DNA of 32,761 nt, taken from contig JANXBO010000018.1 of the NCBI GenBank assembly GCA_025057575.1, forward strand, positions 1 to 32,761. The letters are read 5' to 3'. The notes below the pieces were generated by a model. It saw only the letters and a list, made by a program, of their open reading frames with translations, was not told the origin of the DNA and searched no databases. This DNA is from Candidatus Caldisaccharidevorator malaysiensis. Lineage in GTDB: Bacteria > Armatimonadota > Fervidibacteria > Fervidibacterales > Fervidibacteraceae. The stretch's first letter is position 1. Every line of letters starts with the position of its first letter. A program made the position numbers and the translations under genes. This document shows, piece by piece, positions 9,335 to 17,014 of this stretch.

Positions 9335-10090
9335 GTGAAGGAACAGCAATTGGGTGCCGAACTTTTTCAAAGATACGACCGGCAAATGAGGCTGTGGGGA
9401 TGGGGATGGGAGGGTCAGGAACGCCTTTCAAGGGCGACAGTTGCCGTTTGCGGGATCGGGGGACTGGGTTGTCCCTGCGCCCTCTATTTGGCTGCTGCCG
9501 GCGTCGGGACGCTGATCTTAATTGACAGCGATCGGGTGGAAATCACCAACCTGAACCGGCAGATCCTTCACACACCCGCTGATATCGGGAAACCGAAAGT
9601 GCAATCGGCTGCCGAAAAACTACAGATTTTCAATCCTCAAATGACGATCGTCCCAATTGAGCAGATGATAACTGAGGAGACACTGCTTCAGTTGGTAAAA
9701 AATGCCGATGTGATTGTGGACGCTTTGGACAATTATCCGACACGATTGCTCTTAAATCAGTATGCCGTTCGGCAAGGGAAACCTCTCGTTCACGGAGCCA
9801 TATACGGCTGGGAGGGGAGGGCAACGACCATTTTGCCTGGAGAAACCCCCTGCCTTGCCTGTCTCTTTGAGGAAGGACCTCCCCCGGGCACCTTTCCCGT
9901 GGTCGGTGTCACGCCGGGTCTCATTGCGATGATTCAGGCGTCGGAAGTTCTGAAGATTCTCTTGGGGATCGGTGTCACCTTGGCGGGGCGGTATCTGATC
10001 ACCGATCAACACACAATGACCTTCACCACCATCCCCATTAAGCGCCGCCCTGACTGCAGTGTCTGCTCCGCTTTGGTATTGTCAGGCTGA
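9335..10090 (+). CDS. ThiF/MoeB/HesA-family adenylyltransferase (E1-like)
   Basis: A protein of 251 residues with the standard E1-like Rossmann layout. It opens with RYDRQMRL, then has the nucleotide-binding GIGGLGCP at about residues 40-47, the acidic IDSDRVEITNLNRQ segment and the DALDNYPTR motif. Two CxxC pairs (CLAC and CSVC) should hold a structural zinc. The family adenylates the C-terminal Gly-Gly of small sulfur carriers such as ThiS or MoaD for thiamine or molybdopterin synthesis. No carrier gene is next to it; the only molybdopterin gene in the window is moaA, 21 kb away on the other strand. The GTG at 9335 is chosen because GGGAGG lies 8 bases upstream; an in-frame GTG at 9260 would add a tail with no family resemblance. 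Whether it serves thiamine, molybdopterin or another carrier cannot be decided here. Confidence 0.85.
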   Translation: MKEQQLGAELFQRYDRQMRLWGWGWEGQERLSRATVAVCGIGGLGCPCALYLAAAGVGTLILIDSDRVEITNLNRQILHTPADIGKPKVQSAAEKLQIFNPQMTIVPIEQMITEETLLQLVKNADVIVDALDNYPTRLLLNQYAVRQGKPLVHGAIYGWEGRATTILPGETPCLACLFEEGPPPGTFPVVGVTPGLIAMIQASEVLKILLGIGVTLAGRYLITDQHTMTFTTIPIKRRPDCSVCSALVLSG

Positions 10091-10137
10091 TCGGAAGAGT
10101 CATTTGAAAATCGGGTTCTGGTGCACCCGCCAATGAC

Positions 10138-10749
10138 TTACCCTCTTTCATACCACCTCTTGACCCAGATGACTTTCCCCAAAATCCGGATGCGATGGCG
10201 TTTGGAAGAATAGGGAGGATAGGCTTTGTTGGAGGGAACCAGCAAAAAGTGGTCGCCCTTGCTCTGAAATCGTTTGACCGTGATGTCGTCAAAGTCGTCA
10301 ATAAGGGCAACGATCAGGTCGTCGTGAGCAGCGTGATCCTGCCACCGGACGCCACAGTGGTCACCAGGATGGAGTTCGGGCAGCATACTGTCGCCCTTCA
10401 CCTCAATGACCGCATCAGCGGCGAGGGCTTCCTCAAGGGTCACACTGACGGTTTCATCCTCAACAGGAACTGGCGGGGCAGCCGTCCCGGCTTTCACCCG
10501 GCTCATCACGGGTAGCCGCAATTCCCCCTGGGGTCCCGTCGGGACCAGTTCCTTGTCAAAGAGAAGCGCCTCCGCTGGAAGACCGAAAGCCCGTGCCAAT
10601 TTAAACAAATGCTTTGCCGATGGATCCTGCTTCCCGTGCTCCCATTGGGAAATCAGGCTCCGGTCAATCTGGCTCCTTTTCGCCAGTTCCGTCTGCGTCC
10701 AGCCCATCTTTTCTCTTAAGGCTTTGATCCGGACCCCGATGCCGGACAT
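10138..10749 (-). CDS. LexA/CI-like repressor (XRE HTH + S24 peptidase)
   Basis: A protein of 203 residues. Residues 5-60 form an XRE/Cro-CI helix-turn-helix (WTQTELAKRSQIDRSLISQW). Residues 80-200 are an S24 self-cleaving peptidase domain with the catalytic serine in GDSM (Ser121) and lysine in ITVKRF (Lys159). An Ala-Gly bond at 87-88 sits where LexA and lambda-type repressors cleave themselves. It should therefore repress until RecA-type DNA-damage signalling triggers cleavage. The ATG at 10749 has AGGAGGG 8 bases upstream. It is divergent from the terminase module, and a perfect 15-bp dyad overlaps both promoters, which supports a phage-type switch over a host LexA. The HTH is XRE-type, not the winged helix of true LexA. 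Confidence 0.9.
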   Translation of the reverse strand: MSGIGVRIKALREKMGWTQTELAKRSQIDRSLISQWEHGKQDPSAKHLFKLARAFGLPAEALLFDKELVPTGPQGELRLPVMSRVKAGTAAPPVPVEDETVSVTLEEALAADAVIEVKGDSMLPELHPGDHCGVRWQDHAAHDDLIVALIDDFDDITVKRFQSKGDHFLLVPSNKAYPPYSSKRHRIRILGKVIWVKRWYERG

Positions 10750-10770
10750 TTTGTTGTCCCTCCTCTGCTC

Positions 10771-10799
10771 TTGACGCCGGCGGGTCTGTGTGCTATCAT
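10771..10799 (+). promoter_or_regulatory. Sigma70-type promoter for the terminase module
   Basis: TTGACG at 10771-10776 and TATCAT at 10794-10799 with a 17-base spacer, a near-consensus promoter pointing at the small HTH gene and terL. Its -10 lies inside the dyad at 10795-10809. Confidence 0.65.
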
Positions 10800-10809
10800 A
10801 CTGTATGAT
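10795..10809. promoter_or_regulatory. Probable repressor operator (15-bp perfect dyad)
   Basis: ATCATACTGTATGAT is a perfect inverted repeat: 7-bp arms around one central base. It covers the -10 elements of both divergent promoters between the CI-like repressor and the terminase genes. The position and symmetry are those of a lambda-type operator. I see only one clear copy in this gap. Confidence 0.7.
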
Positions 10810-10822
10810 ATCACATAAACAA
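10795..10822 (-). promoter_or_regulatory. Divergent promoter for the repressor gene
   Basis: Read on the minus strand, TTGTTT (10822-10817) and TATGAT (10800-10795) are separated by 16 bases and lead to the repressor start at 10749. The -10 overlaps the same dyad as the plus-strand promoter, so repressor binding could control both directions. Confidence 0.55.
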
Positions 10823-10864
10823 AGCAAGTCAATGGGACAAGGCTTGGGGCAAGGAGGAGAAGGA

Positions 10865-11083
10865 ATGAACAGTGAAAAAGTTCCCCTTGGACGAGTTGCC
10901 GAAGAGTTGAGCCAGATAACTGGTGAAGTTTGGACTTACGATCGGGTCTACAAACTGGCAAAAAGGCTCCATCTGCGTCTGGTCGGCACGGAGACCCACA
11001 TCCGGAGAAGCACTTGGGGACTCCGAGATGACGACGCTGCGGCTTTGGTCCGCTACGTTCGGGAGAAGAAGGGTCTTGCTTGA
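10865..11083 (+). CDS. Small helix-turn-helix-like protein, possible terminase small subunit
   Basis: A protein of 72 residues starting MNSEKVPLGRVAEEL, with a pattern (LGRVAEELSQITG...TYDRVYKLAKRL) resembling MerR/Nu1-type winged helices. Its position directly before a GpA-type large terminase is the usual place of the small subunit, which recognises packaging DNA. AAGGAGG at 10851-10857 sits 7 bases before the ATG. Its 3' end overlaps possible starts of the terminase gene. The TerS assignment rests on position and size, not on a clear family motif; a small phage regulator is the alternative. Confidence 0.6.
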   Translation: MNSEKVPLGRVAEELSQITGEVWTYDRVYKLAKRLHLRLVGTETHIRRSTWGLRDDDAAALVRYVREKKGLA

Positions 11084-12881
11084 TCCCTTAAGGGATGCCT
11101 TTTGGTCCTTAAAAGACCTGGGCTCCCGTCTGATCGGGCTGGTCCAAAAGTCCCCAAAGCGAGTTTCCCGACCCCGGCAGGACGATCCCATCGCCTTCCT
11201 GTGTTCCCTTCGCCTGCCCGACGGAAGAGCTTACCGGCTGGATGATCACGACGATTTAATCGCCATCGCCGCTGACCGCAGCCAGGTCGTCATCGTGGAA
11301 AAAGCGGCTCAGAAGGGCGTTACGGAATTGATGATCCGCCTTCAGTTTTGGCTGGCTCGACGAGGTTACTCATCGGGATATTTTCTCAAATCGGTCCCCT
11401 ATATGAGGCTTCAGGTTCAAAGACGAGTGGAACCTCTGATCGCCGCCAATCCCGTTCTTTTGAAAGCCCTCGTTTCCGATCCATTGGAAAACCAGTCGTC
11501 GGACTCCGACGCTCCCCAACTTCCGAAGAAATACCGCCTCCGGGACAATGTCCGGCTGAAGAAACTTTGGAACGGCTGGTGTTTTTATATGGGTCTTCAG
11601 TCGGAAGCCGATGTGCGGATGGTTCCCCTGGATGCCATTTTCGTTGACGAGGTAGAGACCCTTAAGCCGGAACTGACGGTGGCACTGCAGGAACGGTTGT
11701 ATCATTCCTCGTTGAAGTGGGAGCGCTGGTTCAGCCAGCCCACGGCGGTCGGTTTTGGCATTGACGAACGGTTTGCTATGAGTGATCAGCGGTTCTGGCA
11801 TTTGCAATGCCCCCAGGGGCACTGGTTTAACTTAGAGGAAAGTTTCCCAGCAGTCCTGATGGGGACCGACCGATCGGGCAGGAAGATAACAGGCAGCGAT
11901 TGGGACCCGTCATCTTGGAAAAGGGACTGGGAATGGTCTTACTGCTGCCCTGACTGTCAGACTGAGTTACCTGACTTGATGGCTCTGAAAAAGGAATGGG
12001 TTGCCAAATATCCCGATCGGGAGATTCGGGGCTACCATCTGTCGCAACTTTACAGCCCCACGATGACGGCAGGGGAAGTTGCCAGTTTGTGGCATCGGGC
12101 GCAATTTTCCATCCGCTTGAAAGAGCGGTTCGTTAATTCGGTTTTGGGGTTCCCCTACGCCGGTGGCGAACGGCAGCCGATCACCGCCGAGCGATGCTTT
12201 TACGGTGACCATTCCTTGGGCATCTTGGACCCGGCGGCGGTTCGGGTGGCAGGCGTGGATGTGGGCGACAGCAATCATCTGGTGGTGCTGGAAGCCGGTG
12301 CGGACGGTCGGCTGCGGGTGATCTGGATAGAGGAACTGAAGGGACCGGGAAAGTGGGAAGCGATCAAGCACCGGGTTGAGGACCTGAAAGTGAAAGCGAT
12401 CGGGATCAACGCGATGCCCTACAAGGACAGCGCTAAGAAACTGGTGCGGGAATTGGCGCCCAAGGTGAAGGGAATGTTGATCTACGATACGGCAACGAAG
12501 GGGACCACCGTCGGGGAAGAAGACAAGGAATTTGGACAGCCGGTGAAGGTCCTCAACATCAACCGGACGGAACTGATGGACGGAACGGTTGACGCGATCA
12601 CAACGGGGAAGATCGTTCTGCCGAGGCGTGGGCTACGGGAAACAGAGAGCTTAGTCCGTCACCTAATGAACTACATCATAGAAATCAACGCTCAGGGAGA
12701 AAGAACTTATGTTCGGGGCAGAGAGGATCATTTCGGAAGGGCACTTGATTATGCAAGGGTGGTCGGGGACCTCAAAGAAGGTCTGGGGATCGGACCGACA
12801 GAGCCTCTTTCGGGCTGGCTCCTTTCCTCTGGTGGTGCCTCACCAGAGCCGTCGTCACCGATCGCCCACCTTCAGTGGTGA
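11028..12881 (+). CDS. terL: Phage terminase large subunit, GpA-type
   Basis: About 617 residues, typical for GpA-family TerL. The N-terminal ATPase has a TerL-style Walker A region (EKAAQKGVTE, near residues 90-100) and a Walker B (IFVDEVETL, near 203-211). A CPQGHW and CCPDC pair near 260-310 matches the cysteine cluster common in this family. The C-terminal RNase H-like nuclease shows its acidic positions in GVDVGDSNH (about 409) and ALDYARVV near the end. It would drive DNA into a prohead and cut it. The start is uncertain: ATG at 11028 has GGGGA 7 bases upstream, TTG at 11076 would give an 8-base overlap with the upstream gene, and a GTG at 10923 would overlap that gene heavily. No portal or capsid gene follows; those lie at 27-31 kb on the other strand. 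Confidence 0.88.
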   Translation: MTTLRLWSATFGRRRVLLDPLRDAFWSLKDLGSRLIGLVQKSPKRVSRPRQDDPIAFLCSLRLPDGRAYRLDDHDDLIAIAADRSQVVIVEKAAQKGVTELMIRLQFWLARRGYSSGYFLKSVPYMRLQVQRRVEPLIAANPVLLKALVSDPLENQSSDSDAPQLPKKYRLRDNVRLKKLWNGWCFYMGLQSEADVRMVPLDAIFVDEVETLKPELTVALQERLYHSSLKWERWFSQPTAVGFGIDERFAMSDQRFWHLQCPQGHWFNLEESFPAVLMGTDRSGRKITGSDWDPSSWKRDWEWSYCCPDCQTELPDLMALKKEWVAKYPDREIRGYHLSQLYSPTMTAGEVASLWHRAQFSIRLKERFVNSVLGFPYAGGERQPITAERCFYGDHSLGILDPAAVRVAGVDVGDSNHLVVLEAGADGRLRVIWIEELKGPGKWEAIKHRVEDLKVKAIGINAMPYKDSAKKLVRELAPKVKGMLIYDTATKGTTVGEEDKEFGQPVKVLNINRTELMDGTVDAITTGKIVLPRRGLRETESLVRHLMNYIIEINAQGERTYVRGREDHFGRALDYARVVGDLKEGLGIGPTEPLSGWLLSSGGASPEPSSPIAHLQW

Positions 12882-12999
12882 CCCCTCAAGTTTGGGACCG
12901 CACCTCTCGTTTTCGTCAAAGTCTCATCGCAAGTTTGTCACGGCGACGGCAGGATCCATAAAAAGACGCTTTGTCATAATCAGCCTGGGAGGGATCAGG

Positions 13000-13224
13000 A
13001 TGAGCCAGCGAATGGGTGTATTACTGTTCGTCGCCGGTCTTCTGGTCGGTTTCCTTCTCTCGTCGCTGCCCGTGCGAGTGGGTGCTCAATCGGACGAGGC
13101 GGTGCGGCTGTTACGCTCCATTGACGAGCGCCTTCGCCGCATCCACCTCAATACCGACGAACTGGCTTACCGGTTCAACTATGTTCGGGACGGCTATGCC
13201 CTTCGGGTCCGTCCCATTAAGTGA
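13000..13224 (+). CDS. Small membrane-anchored protein, 74 aa
   Basis: One N-terminal hydrophobic helix (GVLLFVAGLLVGFLLSSL) is followed by VGAQSDEA, which looks like a signal-peptide end or anchor, and then a short charged helix. GGGAGGGATCAGG precedes the ATG. It lies 118 bases after terL on the same strand and ends almost against the convergent gene at 13227. Function unknown. A role in lysis is possible for a small anchored protein near phage genes, but nothing in the sequence shows it. Confidence 0.55.
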   Translation: MSQRMGVLLFVAGLLVGFLLSSLPVRVGAQSDEAVRLLRSIDERLRRIHLNTDELAYRFNYVRDGYALRVRPIK

Positions 13225-13226
13225 GG

Positions 13227-13820
13227 CTAATTAGGGAAGAGACCTTCCAAGGCTTTCTTCAGACCCTCCGGGGGCACGCCCAAATCCAGGGCGACCTTTG
13301 CCCAGGCTTTGGTTTTCCGATACTCCGAAAGGACCGTCTCCCGATCTTTTCCCGACGCCTTGGCGATCCCCAGACCGACGATGATACTGGACCAGGTCAT
13401 CTCTTTTCGGAGGCTTTCCAGGTCGGTGGATGAAATCTTAAAGAACTGGCTGACGCGGTCCCGCACGAACCAATCGGCTTGAGGGTTGGCAACGACCGTT
13501 TTTTCAAAGACACTGATGAAAGCCACGGTTGCCAGCACTTCAGCAGCCGTTAAGACCCGACCAAGACCCTTTTTGAGTTTCTCTTCCATATGGGGCATTG
13601 GGGCAATAGGGACCGGTGCCTCTTTCACTGCGTCTTTCAGAGTTGCGATTAACGCCCAAACCTCTGTGACCATATGCCGTCCGCTTTCGTCCAGTTCCTG
13701 TTCCACCTTCTTGACCACTTCTTCAATGGACGGTGGCTGAGCCGTCCGGACCGAACCCGTTGCAAACACACCCAAGGCGAAACCGACAATCAGAAAAGCA
13801 ACGTAAGTGACCGCCCTCAT
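13227..13820 (-). CDS. Signal-anchored protein of unknown function, 197 aa
   Basis: A hydrophobic N terminus (VAFLIVGFALGVFATG) and a coiled, charged stretch (PSIEEVVKKVEQELDE) are followed by a mainly helical C-terminal half. It is the last gene of a minus-strand set that begins with an ECF sigma factor at 15318, so it may belong to that regulon. It starts 21 bases after the upstream membrane protein gene, with GGAGGGA before the ATG. Anchor plus short coil recalls the convergent 74-aa protein at 13000, but I see no clear sequence homology. Function unknown. Confidence 0.6.
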   Translation of the reverse strand: MRAVTYVAFLIVGFALGVFATGSVRTAQPPSIEEVVKKVEQELDESGRHMVTEVWALIATLKDAVKEAPVPIAPMPHMEEKLKKGLGRVLTAAEVLATVAFISVFEKTVVANPQADWFVRDRVSQFFKISSTDLESLRKEMTWSSIIVGLGIAKASGKDRETVLSEYRKTKAWAKVALDLGVPPEGLKKALEGLFPN

Positions 13821-13841
13821 TGCTCTTCCCTCCTTCCTTTT

Positions 13842-14330
13842 TCACACCGGTGCCACGACCGTCCCGATACCGACAAAGGTCCAATAGAGAAACAGAGCCC
13901 AACCGATGACCGGAAAGAAGACAGACAGAATCAGAGTCAGGGACCCAACACTGGTCTCCCAAAAGGGCGAAAAGTCCCGATCGGTCAGTTGACCGACCTT
14001 TCGTCCGACGAGCCGAACGACTGGGACAAGACCCAAGGACGCCAGAACGAAGAGCAAGACGGCAAGAATTCCCGCTGCCACCGAAAGGGGCGGATACTGT
14101 TCTCCGAAGTGCCCCAGGACTGCCACCAAGATCAAGAGGATCAGGCTGACCGCCAGACCCCACCAGAAACAGGTTCGGGAACTTTGGTCTGCCATCCTCA
14201 TCTTGTGGACGACCCAACCGGAAAACATCGCCGACACCAACAGGCTCAGACCCGTTAAGATGGCGGAGACGAAAAGAACAGCGAACACCCCGCTGATCGG
14301 ACCAAGTGCTCGGGAGACTGGATCCTCCAT
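13842..14330 (-). CDS. Integral membrane protein, four predicted helices
   Basis: A protein of 162 residues with hydrophobic segments near residues 15-38, 57-75, 84-106 and 130-155. No family motif recognised. It lies 23 bases downstream of the anti-sigma factor gene on the same strand, so the ECF sigma system probably controls it or it helps sense the membrane signal. Both are inference. Confidence 0.6.
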   Translation of the reverse strand: MEDPVSRALGPISGVFAVLFVSAILTGLSLLVSAMFSGWVVHKMRMADQSSRTCFWWGLAVSLILLILVAVLGHFGEQYPPLSVAAGILAVLLFVLASLGLVPVVRLVGRKVGQLTDRDFSPFWETSVGSLTLILSVFFPVIGWALFLYWTFVGIGTVVAPV

Positions 14331-14353
14331 AAAGGGACCCCCTCTTTAGGCGC

Positions 14354-14752
14354 TTAGGCGAACCGGTAAGCGATATCCCAAATCAGGTCCAGCCACGGTC
14401 CCGCACCCGACAGCCAGAGACTCCATTTAAGAAGAAGGGAAGTGCCGACGGCACCCAAAAAATAGACCGAAAACGCAATCCCCAGGGTAGACAGAACCGT
14501 CGTCACGGCAACTTCAACGACGGGAGACGCTCTGAGCACAACGGGCTCTTCCTTTCCCCTTATTAAAGTCTGTTCCAGTGACAGGACCGAGTCTTTGAGA
14601 AAAGGACCCAAAGCACGCCACTCGTCCACGACTTTGCGACAGTGCGGACAGACCTCATAGTGGCATCGGGCAAGCATCCGATCCTCTTCATCCCCCATCC
14701 CCTCAATCCAATCGTGGAGTAGGGGCAGAAGCCGCTGGCATAACTCATTCAC
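14354..14752 (-). CDS. Zinc-type (ZAS/zf-HC2) anti-sigma factor, membrane bound
   Basis: A protein of 132 residues. The cytoplasmic N terminus carries the H-x3-C-x2-C zinc anti-sigma signature (CHYEVCPHCRK, about residues 30-40). One or two membrane segments follow (VVEVAVTTVLSTLGIAFSVYFLG and a second hydrophobic stretch). It should hold the ECF sigma factor at the membrane until a signal releases it. Its ATG overlaps the sigma stop as ATGA, so the two are made together, as usual for sigma/anti-sigma pairs. Confidence 0.82.
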   Translation of the reverse strand: MNELCQRLLPLLHDWIEGMGDEEDRMLARCHYEVCPHCRKVVDEWRALGPFLKDSVLSLEQTLIRGKEEPVVLRASPVVEVAVTTVLSTLGIAFSVYFLGAVGTSLLLKWSLWLSGAGPWLDLIWDIAYRFA

Positions 14753-15318
14753 AGCAGACCGGCCTCCTTCAGATAAGCCCGAAGGGTCTGACGACCCCGA
14801 AAGAGCCAGGACTTGACCGTTCCGACGGGCACATCCAGCGCCTCGCTGATCTCCTTAACGGTCAAATCTTCGGTGTAGCGGAGGAGAAGAACCGCCCTTT
14901 GTTGCCTCGGCAACAGGGCTAAACCTTTTTGAATCACCAGCCGCCGCTCCATTTCCCGACCTGTCTCTCTCTGTTCCAGCCCGTCCCACAGGTCAACCCC
15001 GCTGCGAAACGACTCGGCAACCTCGGACTCCAAAACGAGAACAGAATCCCTTTTCCTGCCCATACCGATCCAATTGACACCCAACCGAACCATAATCACC
15101 GTTAGCCAGTTAAGAAAAGAACCCTTTGCGGGATCGTAGTAGCCTAAACGGGTGAAGGCACGCAGGAGGGCTTCTTGAACCAGATCCTCCGCCTCCTCCC
15201 GGTCGCCCAAAAGATGGTAGGCGATGGAAAGGAGCCTCGGTCGGTAAAGGGCGATCAGTGCTTGAAAGGCGGCATCATCGCCTTGAGTCGCCTGCTCCAC
15301 CAGCGTTCGTTCTTCCAT
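14749..15318 (-). CDS. ECF (RpoE-type) sigma factor
   Basis: A protein of 189 residues with both ECF regions. Region 2 lies near residues 20-85 (ALYRPRLLSIAYHLLGDREEAEDLVQ, then FLNWLTVI), and region 4 near 130-180 has the helix-turn-helix VKEISEALDVPVGTVKSWLFRGR. It directs RNA polymerase to a stress or envelope regulon. It overlaps the anti-sigma gene by four bases and heads a four-gene minus-strand set. GAGGGG precedes the ATG. It is divergent from hflX across a 130-base gap. Confidence 0.92.
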   Translation of the reverse strand: MEERTLVEQATQGDDAAFQALIALYRPRLLSIAYHLLGDREEAEDLVQEALLRAFTRLGYYDPAKGSFLNWLTVIMVRLGVNWIGMGRKRDSVLVLESEVAESFRSGVDLWDGLEQRETGREMERRLVIQKGLALLPRQQRAVLLLRYTEDLTVKEISEALDVPVGTVKSWLFRGRQTLRAYLKEAGLL

Positions 15319-15431
15319 CCGAACCCCTCGTCTACAAAATACAGCCCCAAGGGGGCAAAGGTTGCCCAGGATTGCCCTGCCCGAAAGGCACCTTTTTGGT
15401 CTCCGCCTCTCAGCCCTGAAGGAAAGGGTGA

Positions 15432-15437
15432 TACAAT
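15432..15437 (+). promoter_or_regulatory. Possible hflX -10 element
   Basis: TACAAT lies 11 bases before the hflX ATG. If used, transcription would begin only a few bases before the start codon. I find no clear -35 at the right distance. Confidence 0.3.
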
Positions 15438-15448
15438 AATCTTTTAGG

Positions 15449-16780
15449 ATGGCGACAGTCGCAAGAGCACCTCACCGAGAGAGAGCCCTCTTAGTCTGTG
15501 CGGAGAGGGGACCGGATTACGACCCTGAGGAATCCCTCGCCGAGATGAAGGCGCTTGCCGACACGGCAGGTGCGGACGTCATCGGGGTGGTCCGGCAGAA
15601 AGTCCAAGAAATCCACCCCGCCTTCTTCATCGGGAAAGGAAAAGTCCAAGAAATCAGCATCAAAGCAAAAGAAGCCAAGGCGGACCTGATTCTGGTGGAC
15701 CAGGACCTTTCACCCGCTCAGGTCCGAAATCTGGAACAAGCCCTGGACCTCCGGGTGGTGGACAGGACGGAACTAATCTTGGACATCTTTGCCAAAAGGG
15801 CTCGGACCCTGCAAGCAAAGACCCAGGTGGAACTGGCGCAATTGCAATATCTACTCCCCCGACTGCGGCGAATGTGGCGGCACCTCTCCCGACTAGGGGG
15901 TGGCATCGGCACCCGAGGACCGGGCGAAACCCAGTTAGAGGTGGACCAAAGGAGGGCAAAGAAGCGGATCGCCGATCTCCTCAAACAAATCCGTCACATT
16001 CAAGGTCAAGCCAGCAGGATCGTTCGTGCCCGCAAAGAGAAAGACTTGTTCACCATCGCTTTAGTCGGTTACACCAATGTGGGCAAATCCACCCTTCTCA
16101 ACGCCTTAACCAAGGCGAACGCTTATGTAGAAGACCGACTCTTCGCCACCTTGGACGCCACCACCCGCATCCTCACACTCCCCAACGGTCACAAGGTCCT
16201 TTTAACCGATACCATCGGTTTCATCCGCCGCCTCCCGCCTCATCTCATTGCTTCTTTTCACGCCACGCTGGAAGAAGTGCGCACTGCCGATTTGCTCCTT
16301 CACGTTGCCGACGCATCTCATCCCAAAATGGACCACCAGATTGCCGTCGTCGAGGAAACCCTCACTCAAGTCGGCGTCACGAACACACCCGTTCTTTTGG
16401 TTTTCAATAAATGGGATGCTATTCCCCCTGAATGGGATAAAGAAGCCATCCTCAACCGCTACCCCGGCGCCTTACCCATCTCGGCACTGACGGGGCAGGG
16501 ACTGGACAGACTCAAGGACGCCCTCCTCCACCACTATCGCCACCAACGGCTCGTTCGCATCACCGCCCACATCCCCCGTGATCAACCCTCTCTCCTTTCT
16601 CAACTCTACCGCTACGGCACCGTCCACCAGATCACTGAGGAAGCAGACACTCTCAAGGTAGAACTCATCACCGATAGACCAACGGCTCAAAAATTGTCCC
16701 ACCAAATCCTGCAGGACGGCGACGGCACCACCTCTTTTTCTGAGGTCTCTTTGACCCACCTCAGCGAAAGCAGCGATTAG
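15449..16780 (+). CDS. hflX: Ribosome-associated GTPase HflX
   Basis: A protein of 443 residues, the usual HflX length. The N-terminal HflX domain includes HPAFFIGKGKVQEI and the glycine-rich linker RLGGGIGTRGPGETQLE (near 146-163). The Obg/Era-type G domain has G1 GYTNVGKST near 207, G3 DTIGFIRRLP near 255 and G4 NKWD near 320. The protein binds the 50S subunit and splits or rescues stalled ribosomes, especially under heat stress. No Shine-Dalgarno sequence stands out before the ATG beyond AGG. It lies directly upstream of the type III-D operon but is a housekeeping gene with its own context. Confidence 0.95.
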   Translation: MATVARAPHRERALLVCAERGPDYDPEESLAEMKALADTAGADVIGVVRQKVQEIHPAFFIGKGKVQEISIKAKEAKADLILVDQDLSPAQVRNLEQALDLRVVDRTELILDIFAKRARTLQAKTQVELAQLQYLLPRLRRMWRHLSRLGGGIGTRGPGETQLEVDQRRAKKRIADLLKQIRHIQGQASRIVRARKEKDLFTIALVGYTNVGKSTLLNALTKANAYVEDRLFATLDATTRILTLPNGHKVLLTDTIGFIRRLPPHLIASFHATLEEVRTADLLLHVADASHPKMDHQIAVVEETLTQVGVTNTPVLLVFNKWDAIPPEWDKEAILNRYPGALPISALTGQGLDRLKDALLHHYRHQRLVRITAHIPRDQPSLLSQLYRYGTVHQITEEADTLKVELITDRPTAQKLSHQILQDGDGTTSFSEVSLTHLSESSD

Positions 16781-16784
16781 TCTC

Positions 16785-16812
16785 TTGACAGTTAGAGGCA
16801 GTGCCCTATTAT
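16785..16812 (+). promoter_or_regulatory. Candidate promoter of the type III-D operon
   Basis: TTGACA at 16785-16790 and TATTAT at 16807-16812 are spaced by 16 bases. This is the best sigma70-like match in the gap after hflX. It would give a leader of nearly 200 bases before cas10. Confidence 0.55.
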
Positions 16813-16858
16813 CCGGTCCCCGCTCGGTGTTGGTCTTAGACACAAAGGACCTATTACA

Positions 16859-16918
16859 AGACCGATAGAAGGGGATCGGTCTGCCTGGGAATGAACAGAG
16901 GCTTGACCCCTGCGGGTC
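16859..16918 (+). promoter_or_regulatory. Hairpins in the cas10 leader
   Basis: An inverted repeat with 8-bp arms AGACCGAT/ATCGGTCT around an 8-base loop lies at 16859-16882. A smaller one, GACCC/GGGTC with a 4-base loop, lies at 16905-16918. Neither has a following T tract, so they are not obvious intrinsic terminators. They fall between the candidate promoter and the cas10 start. Confidence 0.4.
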
Positions 16919-17014
16919 TTGACAAAGTTCAACAATAGTGAAAAACTAAAAAGAAATCGGTGATGGTGTTTCCGGTGGTGGGACGGCGGTTCGGCGCTGG
17001 GTTGTGAGGCGGAT

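Noticed and set aside
10138..10749. Host LexA
   Set aside because: The DNA-binding part is XRE/CI-type, not a winged LexA domain, and the gene is divergent from terminase genes with a shared operator, which fits a phage repressor.
16859..16882. Intrinsic terminator of hflX
   Set aside because: The hairpin has no following T tract and lies after a good promoter, so it fits a leader element better than a terminator.
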